Shown piece after piece: positions 25,813 to 33,824 of a stretch of 64,000 nucleotides of DNA. A model generated the notes under the pieces. That model saw only the letters and a program-made list of their open reading frames with translations, was not told the DNA's origin and ran no database searches. A program made the position numbers and the translations under genes. Source of the stretch: Lutispora saccharofermentans (GTDB taxonomy: Bacteria > Bacillota > Clostridia > Lutisporales > Lutisporaceae); NCBI RefSeq assembly GCF_024363565.1, contig NZ_JAJEKE010000003.1:275590-339589 (forward strand). Reading direction: 5' to 3'. Every line of letters begins with the position of its first letter. Position 1 is the first letter of the stretch.

Positions 25813-27405
25813 ATGAGTGAAATGATTGAAAGCAAGGATTTACAACAAAATAGCGCGTCTTTTGAAGAACTGAAAAACAAGTATGCCATGCTTCAGCATG
25901 AAAATGAAATTCTGACGGCAAAACTGAAATGGTATGAGGAACAATACAAACTCAACCAGGCAAAACGTTTCGGTAAATCAAGCGACACTGTACCCACAGA
26001 ACAGATTTCCTTCTTAAACGAGGCTGAAATAGCTCAAAGACCGGAAGCTGAAGAGCCGGAGCTTGAGAAAATAGTTTATGAAAGAAAGAAGAGAAAGAGA
26101 GGAACCAACAAGGATTCCTTTGCGGATCTTCCTGTTGAGCGGATAGAATATGACCTGCCTATTGATGAGCAAATCTGTCCTGTTTGCAATGGGACGATGC
26201 ACTCTATGTCTGAGGAAGTCAGAAGAGAGCTTAAGGTGATACCAGCACAGGTGAGCATTGTTGAGCATGTCAGAAAAATATATACTTGCAGAGCTTGCGA
26301 AAAGGCCGAGGAAAAGGCACCGATTATTACAGCACCTATGCCGGCGCCGGTAATATCCGGCAGCTTTTTGTCACCAAGCCTGCTTGCTTTTATCATGCAT
26401 CAGAAATATGTTGCCGCACTGCCATTGCACAGGCAGGAGCAAATATTTAAAGAATATGGCATTGATATATCAAGACAGAACATGGCCAACTGGATCATAA
26501 AGGGCGCAGAACTGTGGTTAGAGCCTTTATACGATAGAATGCATCAATATCTGCTTAAAGAGACATTCCTGCATGTAGATGAGAGTCCCATGCGGGTATT
26601 GACAAAGGATGGGAAGCCTACCGACAGCAAAGCGTATATGTGGCTTTATGCAACTGGCCGATATGGGAGGAAGATGGCACTCTACGAATATCAGCCATCC
26701 AGATCGGGCAAGCATGCCAAGCGCTTTCTTGAAGGATACTCCGGGCTACTTCAAAGTGATGACTATAGTGGATATAACTCCGTTGAAAATGTCATCCGTG
26801 TAGGTTGCTTTGCCCATGCTCGAAGGTATTATACGGATGCGCTGAAAGCGATTCCGAAGGGGGTTTCCATTGAATCCACCTATGCACATCAGGCGCTTGA
26901 ATTTTTTAAGAAATTATTCACCCTTGAAAGTCAGTGGAACGAACTGAGTGCAGAAAAGAGATATGAAAACAGACTGAAGGAAAGCAAGCCTATACTCGAG
27001 GCTTATTTGTCATGGCTTCAGGAAGCTGAGCCAAAGGTAGTTAAGAAGAGCAAGCTGGGACAGGCTATTGCATATAGCTTATCAAATTGGGAGTTATTAA
27101 CAAACTACTTAAAGGATGGGCAATGTGAACTTAGTAATAATCGTGCAGAGAGGGCAATAAAACCCTTCGTTATTGGAAGAAAAAACTTTCTCTTTGCAAA
27201 ATCGCCTCACGGAGCAAAGGCCAGCGCTATTGCTTACAGTATTGCAGAGAGCGCAAAACTGAATGGACTGAATACATTCTATTACATGAAATATCTATTC
27301 GAACAGCTCCCCAATACCAGGCTTGACCGTCCAGAGGCCCTAGATCATTTGCTGCCATGGTCAGAAGAAATACCTGCAGAGTGTAAATTGCAAAAGAAAT
27401 TATAA
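25813..27405 (+). CDS. tnpC: IS66 transposase TnpC
   Basis: 530 residues from ATG 25813 (MSEMIESKDLQQ), with no ribosome site; an earlier in-frame start at 25771 would add residues encoded by the terminator region. It shows a leucine-zipper-like N-terminus (YAMLQHENEILTAKLKWYEE), a zinc-finger-like segment (CPVCNGTM, CRACEKAEE) and the DDE transposase core. The core has FLHVDESPMRVL (first Asp), LLQSDDYSGYNSV (second Asp) and NNRAERAIKPFVIGRKNFLF (Glu). It is full length with no stop or frameshift, so the element may be active. Confidence 0.94.
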   Translation: MSEMIESKDLQQNSASFEELKNKYAMLQHENEILTAKLKWYEEQYKLNQAKRFGKSSDTVPTEQISFLNEAEIAQRPEAEEPELEKIVYERKKRKRGTNKDSFADLPVERIEYDLPIDEQICPVCNGTMHSMSEEVRRELKVIPAQVSIVEHVRKIYTCRACEKAEEKAPIITAPMPAPVISGSFLSPSLLAFIMHQKYVAALPLHRQEQIFKEYGIDISRQNMANWIIKGAELWLEPLYDRMHQYLLKETFLHVDESPMRVLTKDGKPTDSKAYMWLYATGRYGRKMALYEYQPSRSGKHAKRFLEGYSGLLQSDDYSGYNSVENVIRVGCFAHARRYYTDALKAIPKGVSIESTYAHQALEFFKKLFTLESQWNELSAEKRYENRLKESKPILEAYLSWLQEAEPKVVKKSKLGQAIAYSLSNWELLTNYLKDGQCELSNNRAERAIKPFVIGRKNFLFAKSPHGAKASAIAYSIAESAKLNGLNTFYYMKYLFEQLPNTRLDRPEALDHLLPWSEEIPAECKLQKKL

Positions 27406-27413
27406 AAATGTCA

Positions 27414-27457
27414 AAGTCCCACTTACGACAATTATCTCATAGATGGGACTTCTTTTT
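27414..27457 (+). terminator. Intrinsic terminator after tnpC
   Basis: AAGTCCCA pairs with TGGGACTT (27414-27451), followed by CTTTTTG. Confidence 0.75.
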
Positions 27458-27485
27458 GTATGTGTGCTGCTTTTGACGCTTACTA

Positions 27486-27518
27486 ACAAATGGGAACATT
27501 TCATATGTTCCCATTTGT
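27486..27518. other. Perfect 14-bp stem-loop just outside the IS66 right end
   Basis: ACAAATGGGAACAT and ATGTTCCCATTTGT are perfect inverses with a 5-base loop, followed by GCTTATTTTTG on the plus strand. It could be a bidirectional terminator or a protein-binding palindrome. Confidence 0.6.
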
Positions 27519-27553
27519 GCTTATTTTTGAAATCATTACCGCCGTAAAAAACC

Positions 27554-27614
27554 TTGACAGATAAAGCAATTCCTTCTTTAATCAATTGCAAAACTACACT
27601 AAATGTTATATTAT
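27554..27614 (+). promoter_or_regulatory. Two candidate promoters for the polysaccharide locus
   Basis: TTGACA (27554-27559), 17 bases, TTTAAT (27577-27582); and TTGCAA (27586-27591), 17 bases, TATTAT (27609-27614). The second ends 37 bases before the first gene's start. Confidence 0.55.
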
Positions 27615-27651
27615 AGTTATTGTAGAATAAACTAGAACAGGAGTGCACTTG

Positions 27652-30114
27652 ATGGCAAAAAAATCATTAGTGTCAAAGAAAAAAACGTTTTTAATTGAAG
27701 ACAAATATATAAAATACATACTATTAGCACTTATATCGGTTTTTATGATAATAATCCCATTTTATCGAGGCCTATTTTTTAGAGAAAATTATATGCCTGC
27801 TATTGCTTTTATAAGCTTATTATATTTTGCTTATTTGGTGTACAAGCTTTTACATAAAGATTATAAGATTATTGATACATATCTTGATTTAGCAGTGCTA
27901 GCTATTCCAATATGTTATTTTATATCTTTTTTATTTGGTGTTAATGCAAAGGATGGACTGGATGCAGTACTTATATATGCCAGTTATTTTATGATATATA
28001 GGATAGCGTCGGAAATAACAAAGAATGATGAAAAGAAAAAGAATATTTTGCTAAACCTTATTATCGCTAGTACTTTTATCACTGCTTTTACTTCTGTACT
28101 TGCATTATCTGATTTTATAACACCAAACGGGGTTATTGTAGATAGCAGATTATTTGGATTATATCAATATACCAATACTACCGCATCTGTATTTGCTATT
28201 GGAATAATTCTTACAATAGGCATGCTTATTAATACTACTGATATAAAATATAAATTAGCATATCAAATAGTATTAACAACTTTAATAAGTAATTTTGCAT
28301 TTATTCTATCCCGTGGTGCTTTTGTTATTCTTGCAGGAATTCTATTACTAAATTTTATTCTAATAAAAACAAAGTTTAAATTAAGATTTGTTGTAAACTT
28401 TTTCATATCTCTATTATCCAATTTATTCCTAGTTTATAAATATTTTACTAACGGCCAGGCAGAGTTTGAACATATATTAGCAAATTATGTATTAAGTCTG
28501 GTAATATGTATTGGTCTTACAGTATTATTTCATATTTTGAGCAAAAATCTTTTTAAAAGTATAAATGAAAAAGCAATAAATATAGTTCTTATTGGAGTTA
28601 TTATAGTCCTTATTATAGTTATAATTTTTTTGCTAAGTGTTAAAGAGCCAATTGAGTATAGAATAGAACACAGGAGTGATGAAGAGCAATCTTGGAAGTA
28701 TGAAAGCTTTTATATTAATGATGTTGAAGCTTATACGGATTATACTATTGACTTTGATGTAAAATCTTCTCTTAAGAATCCAAATAGCTATGGGCTGACA
28801 ATAAGAAGTTATAATCTAAAAGAAGAGTTTAAAGATATTTTCAATGAGTTTAAGTCAGTCGGACAAAATTTTGAACATAAATCAATAGATTTTACTACCT
28901 TAGAAGATACAGATAAAATACAAGTGATCTTATACAATTACGAAACAAATACTTATACAATATATAAAAATATAATGCTTAAAAATTCTTATGGTGAAAT
29001 TGTAAAAAAACAAGACCGTTATAAGTATATACCTGATTTTATAGCTAACAGATTATCAGATATTAATTTAGAAACCCAGAGCGCTTCGTATAGGATAACT
29101 TTTGCTAAAGATGGCATGGAAATAATTAAAGGTAATGTTTTAATAGGAGCTGGTGGCGGTGGCTGGAAGAATCTTTATCATCGATATCAATCAATGCCTT
29201 ATGATTCAACGGAAACTCATAATTTCTTCATTCAATATACAATAGAAGTAGGGTTAGTAGGGCTTCTTGCTTTAGTTGCTTTAATAATTCAGCTTTTTAT
29301 AGGCTTTGCAAAGAATATTAGGAGAAAGTCCAATTACTTATATGTATATTTAGCTGTTCTATTGGTATTCTTACATTCGACTATAGATTTCAACCTGTCA
29401 CTTGTTGCTGTGTCATATATATTGTGGTTGCTTATAGGAATTATAAACACAGATAGTAATATAAAACAAATAACCTTATTGCAAAATAAATGGCTACATA
29501 TGATTCCGGTTGCTTTTTCTATAGTTATATTGGTTTCTTCCTCGTCTATAGCCTATGCAATTAGGTTAGGAAATAAAGCAGCAATAATTAGAAACTCAGA
29601 CTTAGATAGATCTATACGGCTTTATGAAAATGCAATGAAATATGATAGATTCAATAGTGATTACAGGGCAGATTATGCCCAGATTATGAACAATAAGTTT
29701 AAAGAAACGAGAGATACCAAGTATTACAATAGTATGCTGAAACAGATTGCTAATATCAAGAAGTATGAACCATATAATTATAAATATATGCCTGTATTGG
29801 TAAATCTGCTAATTTCAAATGGAATGCTTGATGAAGCTGTGGCTATGGCAGATGATAAACTAAAAAATGAACCTATGGTTGGTCAATCTTATGCGATAAA
29901 TATAGATTTGAACTATGAAATAGCAAAATACTTTTTTGAGAATGGCCAACATGAAAAAGCCATACCGTATCTTAAAAATATGATAAAGGTTAAGGAACAA
30001 TATGATAAAAGAAACAGTAAAGTTATAAAACCTATAGCTCTTCCCGAAGGCTTTGATATGAAAACAGATTTAGCACTTAATTGGATAGAACAGGCAAATA
30101 AAATAAAAAAATAA
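27652..30114 (+). CDS. O-antigen ligase/Wzy-like membrane protein with extracytoplasmic insert and TPR-like tail
   Basis: 820 residues; the ATG at 27652 lies 8 bases after AGGAG, preferred over the GTG at 27643. About ten hydrophobic segments (residues 20-330 and 540-640) surround a hydrophilic beta-rich insert (about residues 340-480, starting near EPIEYRIEHRSDEEQSWKY). The Wzy_C/O-antigen ligase signature follows: NVLIGAGGGGWKNLYHRYQS, then DSTETHNFFIQYTIEVGLVG with the conserved His-Asn. The C-terminal 180 residues are TPR-like (SIRLYENAMKYDRFNSDYRA; NGQHEKAIPYLKNMIKV). Such proteins join or polymerise lipid-linked glycan at the outer face of the membrane, including linking glycan to S-layer protein. 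It opens the locus. Confidence 0.85.
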   Translation: MAKKSLVSKKKTFLIEDKYIKYILLALISVFMIIIPFYRGLFFRENYMPAIAFISLLYFAYLVYKLLHKDYKIIDTYLDLAVLAIPICYFISFLFGVNAKDGLDAVLIYASYFMIYRIASEITKNDEKKKNILLNLIIASTFITAFTSVLALSDFITPNGVIVDSRLFGLYQYTNTTASVFAIGIILTIGMLINTTDIKYKLAYQIVLTTLISNFAFILSRGAFVILAGILLLNFILIKTKFKLRFVVNFFISLLSNLFLVYKYFTNGQAEFEHILANYVLSLVICIGLTVLFHILSKNLFKSINEKAINIVLIGVIIVLIIVIIFLLSVKEPIEYRIEHRSDEEQSWKYESFYINDVEAYTDYTIDFDVKSSLKNPNSYGLTIRSYNLKEEFKDIFNEFKSVGQNFEHKSIDFTTLEDTDKIQVILYNYETNTYTIYKNIMLKNSYGEIVKKQDRYKYIPDFIANRLSDINLETQSASYRITFAKDGMEIIKGNVLIGAGGGGWKNLYHRYQSMPYDSTETHNFFIQYTIEVGLVGLLALVALIIQLFIGFAKNIRRKSNYLYVYLAVLLVFLHSTIDFNLSLVAVSYILWLLIGIINTDSNIKQITLLQNKWLHMIPVAFSIVILVSSSSIAYAIRLGNKAAIIRNSDLDRSIRLYENAMKYDRFNSDYRADYAQIMNNKFKETRDTKYYNSMLKQIANIKKYEPYNYKYMPVLVNLLISNGMLDEAVAMADDKLKNEPMVGQSYAINIDLNYEIAKYFFENGQHEKAIPYLKNMIKVKEQYDKRNSKVIKPIALPEGFDMKTDLALNWIEQANKIKK

Positions 30115-30157
30115 AAAATAAAGTTAGGTTTTGGAGTCTTTAATTATATACAGATTT

Positions 30158-30195
30158 GGCGAGCTTTGTATAATAATTATAGGCTCGCCTTTTTT
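30158..30195 (+). terminator. Terminator whose T-run touches the next ribosome binding site
   Basis: GGCGAGC pairs with GCTCGCC followed by TTTTTT, and GGAGG of the next gene starts at the following base. It could act as an attenuator between the ligase-like gene and the dehydratase gene. Confidence 0.75.
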
Positions 30196-30205
30196 GGAGG
30201 TAATC

Positions 30206-32068
30206 ATGAAAGCTTTTACCCGTAAGTTATTTTTGTTAATTATTGATATTATAATTGTTAATTTTGCGATACTATTAGCATTATATTTTAGATTCGATGG
30301 TATTATAGAACATCGTTTTATGATAGCTTATTTAAAAACTGCAATAAGTCTTACAGTAATTAAAATTTCAATTTATATGATTATGGGATTATATAATAGC
30401 TTATGGAGCTATGCAGGAATAGATGAACTCATACAAATCTTTTATGCCACCTGCCTGGATAGCATTTTCTCCTTTGGATTTGGTATTATAAGTGGGAATA
30501 GATTGCCGCGAACTGTATATTTCATGGGGTGGATATTGACATTCTTATTCTTATCAGGTTTCAGATTTAGCTATAGGATACTAAGAAGAATAAGAAATAA
30601 AAGCTTTAAAACGGTTAAAGGCGGCAATAGAATCCTCATTATAGGAGCCGGAGAAGCAGGTTCATTGTTAATAAAGGAGTTGAAGAAAAATGAAGAACCT
30701 GATTTTGTCATTGTTGGAGTTATAGATGACAATAGCAGGAAACATAACGCTACCATAAATGGCGTTCCGGTTTTAGGTGATCGATCTATCATAATAGATA
30801 CTGTAAAGAGAGAGAGGATAGACGAAATAATATTTGCTATACCTTCAGCTGCTAAAAATGACATGAGAGAAATATTTCAAATATGCAAAGAGACTGATTG
30901 CAAACTAAGAACACTACCTAATCTTTATCAAATTGTCGATGGAACAATTAATATTAATCAGATAAGAGATGTTCAAATAGAAGATTTACTGGGAAGAGAT
31001 CAGATAAGTTTAGAGATGCAAGGGATATCCGGCTTTTTGAGGGATCAAACTGTACTGATAACAGGCGGAGGAGGCTCTATAGGATCAGAACTATGCAGGC
31101 AGATTTCAAAGTTCTCTCCGAAGAAAATACTTATTCTTGATATTTATGAAAATAATGCTTACGAGCTATATAACGAAATAAAATATACATATGAAAGTGA
31201 TGTTGAGCTTGAGGTAATAATTGCTTCTGTAAGGGACAAGCATAAAATTGAAGAAGTTTTTGAAAAATATAGGCCTACAGTTGTCTTTCATGCTGCCGCC
31301 CACAAGCATGTTCCCTTGATGGAGCAAAGCCCCGAAGAAGCTATAAAGAATAATGTAATAGGTACTTTAAATGTTGCTCAGGCGGCAGATCAATATAAAA
31401 CAGAAAAGTTTGTACTTATATCGACGGATAAGGCGGTCAATCCCACAAATGTGATGGGTGCATCCAAACGATTAGCAGAAATGATTGTTCAATCCATTCA
31501 AAAAATAAGTAGAACTGAATATGCAGTAGTGCGTTTTGGCAATGTGCTTGGTAGTAATGGAAGCGTAATACCTTTGTTTAAAAAGCAGATAGCTCACGGA
31601 GGGCCAGTGACAGTAACTGATCCTGATGTAACAAGATATTTTATGACCATACCCGAAGCAGTTCAGTTAGTTATACAAGCCGGCTCAATGGCAAAGGGAG
31701 GAGAAATTTTCATACTGGACATGGGAGAACCGGTAAGAATATATGATTTAGCTTGCGATCTAATAAGACTTTCTGGCTTTGAGCCTGAAGTAGATATTAA
31801 GATTGAGTACATAGGGTTAAGGCCAGGAGAAAAGCTATTTGAAGAGCTATTAATGGATGAAGAGGGAATTGAGAGTACCTTGCATCCACAGATATTTATT
31901 GGAAAAGCTTTTGATATTGACTATTACAAACTTCTAGAGGATATTGATAAACTTAAGGAGAACTTAAATTCTCCGGACAGACTTATTTCCCAGCTTATGC
32001 TGATTGTCCCCACCTTTAGTAACGATAATATAGAAGCTGCTGCAACGAAGGATAATAGGACTCATTAG
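30206..32068 (+). CDS. pglF: Membrane UDP-N-acetylglucosamine 4,6-dehydratase (PglF/WbpM/CapD type)
   Basis: 620 residues from ATG 30206 after GGAGG; earlier in-frame starts lie inside the terminator. Four N-terminal membrane segments (about residues 8-125) are followed by a first Rossmann region (RILIIGAGEAGSLLIKELKK). The catalytic SDR-type dehydratase domain has TVLITGGGGSIGSELCRQIS (NAD site near residue 285), FHAAAHKHVPLMEQSPEEAI and LISTDKAVNPTNVMGASKRL. It converts UDP-GlcNAc to the 4-keto-6-deoxy sugar. The PglC, PglD and PglE homologues at the far end of the locus supply the rest of the bacillosamine-type pathway, although WbpM-like roles for other sugars are possible. Confidence 0.9.
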   Translation: MKAFTRKLFLLIIDIIIVNFAILLALYFRFDGIIEHRFMIAYLKTAISLTVIKISIYMIMGLYNSLWSYAGIDELIQIFYATCLDSIFSFGFGIISGNRLPRTVYFMGWILTFLFLSGFRFSYRILRRIRNKSFKTVKGGNRILIIGAGEAGSLLIKELKKNEEPDFVIVGVIDDNSRKHNATINGVPVLGDRSIIIDTVKRERIDEIIFAIPSAAKNDMREIFQICKETDCKLRTLPNLYQIVDGTININQIRDVQIEDLLGRDQISLEMQGISGFLRDQTVLITGGGGSIGSELCRQISKFSPKKILILDIYENNAYELYNEIKYTYESDVELEVIIASVRDKHKIEEVFEKYRPTVVFHAAAHKHVPLMEQSPEEAIKNNVIGTLNVAQAADQYKTEKFVLISTDKAVNPTNVMGASKRLAEMIVQSIQKISRTEYAVVRFGNVLGSNGSVIPLFKKQIAHGGPVTVTDPDVTRYFMTIPEAVQLVIQAGSMAKGGEIFILDMGEPVRIYDLACDLIRLSGFEPEVDIKIEYIGLRPGEKLFEELLMDEEGIESTLHPQIFIGKAFDIDYYKLLEDIDKLKENLNSPDRLISQLMLIVPTFSNDNIEAAATKDNRTH

Positions 32069-32095
32069 AATAATGATATATTTTTTTAGCGTTTG

Positions 32096-32124
32096 TTGAC
32101 AAATATTCTGATTATATATATTAT
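32096..32124 (+). promoter_or_regulatory. Consensus promoter before the winged-helix regulator
   Basis: TTGACA, exactly 17 bases, TATTAT, about 38 bases before the ATG at 32163. It would transcribe the regulator and the sugar-biosynthesis genes that follow. Confidence 0.75.
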
Positions 32125-32162
32125 AGGATTAGGTGTTCAAAACATGAACGAGGGGATAAAAT

Positions 32163-32669
32163 ATGGATAGAGAATTTATAATACTTGAGAGCATTCACGA
32201 GAATTATAATATTACCCAAAGACAGCTTTCAAAGCTCACAGGGCTATCATTAGGCAGTGTAAATATTTTATTATCGAAGATGGTCAGAGAAGGCTTAATT
32301 AAGATTGAGAAGATACCGGCTAACCGTATAGTTTATATGTTAACTCCGAAGGGCATGCTTGAAAAGGTTAACAAGACTTATAATTATATAAAAATTCATT
32401 ATAACTATATAAACAAAACGAAAGAAAGTATAAAATCTTATTTGCTTTCTTTATCAAAAAAAGTAGGGCAAGTGACTGTCTTGATGGAAAACGATGAGTT
32501 AAGTGAGATAACCAGAACAGCCATACAGGAATTAGGAGCCGGAGATATATCATGTGTCAACAAAATAGATGATTACACACATTGTTATGTTGTGGTACTT
32601 AACGAGAGTCGATATTTGGAACTTCTAGAAAAAGGCTGCAGAGTTCAAAACTTGCTTCAGGTACTGTAG
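32163..32669 (+). CDS. Winged helix-turn-helix regulator of the polysaccharide locus
   Basis: 168 residues, ATG after GAGGGGATAAA. The N-terminal 75 residues form a MarR/Lrp-like winged helix (ILESIHENYNITQRQLSKLT; LSLGSVNILLSKMVREGLIK), resembling the small EPS-associated MarR-type regulators. The C-terminal half includes a helical stretch (YNYIKIHYNYINKTKESIKS) and a ligand- or partner-domain-like part (ISCVNKIDDYTHCYVVVLNE). It has its own strong promoter and stands directly before the aminotransferase gene, so local or self regulation is likely. Effector unknown. Confidence 0.8.
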   Translation: MDREFIILESIHENYNITQRQLSKLTGLSLGSVNILLSKMVREGLIKIEKIPANRIVYMLTPKGMLEKVNKTYNYIKIHYNYINKTKESIKSYLLSLSKKVGQVTVLMENDELSEITRTAIQELGAGDISCVNKIDDYTHCYVVVLNESRYLELLEKGCRVQNLLQVL

Positions 32670-32702
32670 CTTTAGTTCATATTATATAAGGGGGCGATTG
32701 TT

Positions 32703-33797
32703 ATTAATATTCCGATTTTAGATCTCAAAAGACAATATACTAATTTAAAGGATGAAATTGGCCAAGCAATTCAAGGGGTCTTGGAATCAACCCAATTTAT
32801 ACTTGGTCCTAACTTGAAAGAGTTAGAGAATAAGATAGCGGCTTACTGCAATGTAAGGTATGGCATAGGCGTTGCTAATGGAACAGATGCTCTAGAGCTA
32901 ACATTAAAAGCTTTGAATATTGGTGAAGGCGATGAAGTAATTACCACGCCATTTACGTTTATTGCATCTGCAGAGGTAGCATCTAAAGTAGGGGCTAAGC
33001 CAGTTTTTGCTGATATAGATCCTGATACATACCTGATAGATGTAGATAAAATTGAAGAAAAGATAACAGAGAGAACAAAGGCAATAATTCCTGTACATAT
33101 TTTCGGTCAAATGTGTGATATGGACAAAATGATGAAAATAGCTGAAAAGCACAATTTATACATAATAGAAGATTCATGTCAAGCAATCGGTAGTGAATAT
33201 AAGGGGAAGAAGAGCTCAAGCTTCGGTATAGCAGGATGCTTTTCATTCTATCCTACTAAGAATTTAGGCGGATATGGTGATGGGGGCATGATAGTTACTG
33301 ACGATGAAGAACTGGCAGCTAAATTAAAGATACTTAGAGCGCATGGTTCTAACCCTAAATATTATCACAGCATGTTCGGGTATAATAGTCGTTTAGATGA
33401 GCTGCAGGCTGCAATTTTAAATGTTAAATTTAAATATCTTGACGAGTGGAACAGAAGAAGAAGGGAGATTGCTCATAGGTATAATGAAAAATTAAAGGTG
33501 AAAGTGCCAAAAGAAGCAACATATGAGCAATATCATACTTATCATCAATATACCATAGAAGTTGATGACAGGAAACAATTTGAAGATTATATGAAAGCCA
33601 ATGGAATAGGCACCTGTATATATTATCCTGTTCCATTGCATTTACAGGAGGTATATAAGTCTCTTGGCTATAAAAAAGGTGATTTTCCCAATACAGAAAA
33701 AGCCTGCAAAAGAGTAATATCTATCCCAATATCTCCTGAGATGACAGCAGATGAACAGGAACATGTAATTGCAACTATTAATAACTTCTTTAAATAG
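32703..33797 (+). CDS. wbpE: DegT/DnrJ/EryC1 aminotransferase, WbpE type, with apparent ATT start
   Basis: 364 residues if read from ATT at 32703. Homologues begin M-x-I-P-x-L-D-L-K-R-Q-Y, and this frame reads INIPILDLKRQYTNLKDEIG from that codon, 8 bases after AAGGGGG. The only standard in-frame start is TTG at 32781, which would remove 26 conserved residues and has no ribosome site. The PLP lysine is Lys186 in SFYPTKNLGGYGDGG, and EDSCQAIGSEYKG is also conserved. In the Wbp route this enzyme aminates C3 of the UDP-3-keto-GlcNAcA made by WbpA and WbpB. Those two genes follow directly, together with the acetyltransferase and epimerase. Confidence 0.9.
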   Translation: MNIPILDLKRQYTNLKDEIGQAIQGVLESTQFILGPNLKELENKIAAYCNVRYGIGVANGTDALELTLKALNIGEGDEVITTPFTFIASAEVASKVGAKPVFADIDPDTYLIDVDKIEEKITERTKAIIPVHIFGQMCDMDKMMKIAEKHNLYIIEDSCQAIGSEYKGKKSSSFGIAGCFSFYPTKNLGGYGDGGMIVTDDEELAAKLKILRAHGSNPKYYHSMFGYNSRLDELQAAILNVKFKYLDEWNRRRREIAHRYNEKLKVKVPKEATYEQYHTYHQYTIEVDDRKQFEDYMKANGIGTCIYYPVPLHLQEVYKSLGYKKGDFPNTEKACKRVISIPISPEMTADEQEHVIATINNFFK

Positions 33798-33824
33798 ACA
33801 AATTGAGATGGGAGAAATAATTAA

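Larger units (their letters stand above)
24984..27483 (+). mobile_element. IS66-family insertion sequence
   Basis: Three genes in the order tnpA-tnpB-tnpC are bounded by imperfect terminal inverted repeats: GTATCCGTCAAATATAAC on the left and, reading inward from the right, GTAAGCGTCAAAAGCAGC. Identity over about 25 bp is clear at GTA--CGTCAAA and a following CACAT. The 8 bases outside each end (TTTTATGC and TAACAAAT) differ, so the expected 8-bp target duplication is not seen. The element separates the S-layer gene from the polysaccharide locus. Confidence 0.85.

Noticed and set aside
24976..27491. 8-bp target duplication around the IS66 element
   Set aside because: The flanking octamers TTTTATGC and TAACAAAT do not match.
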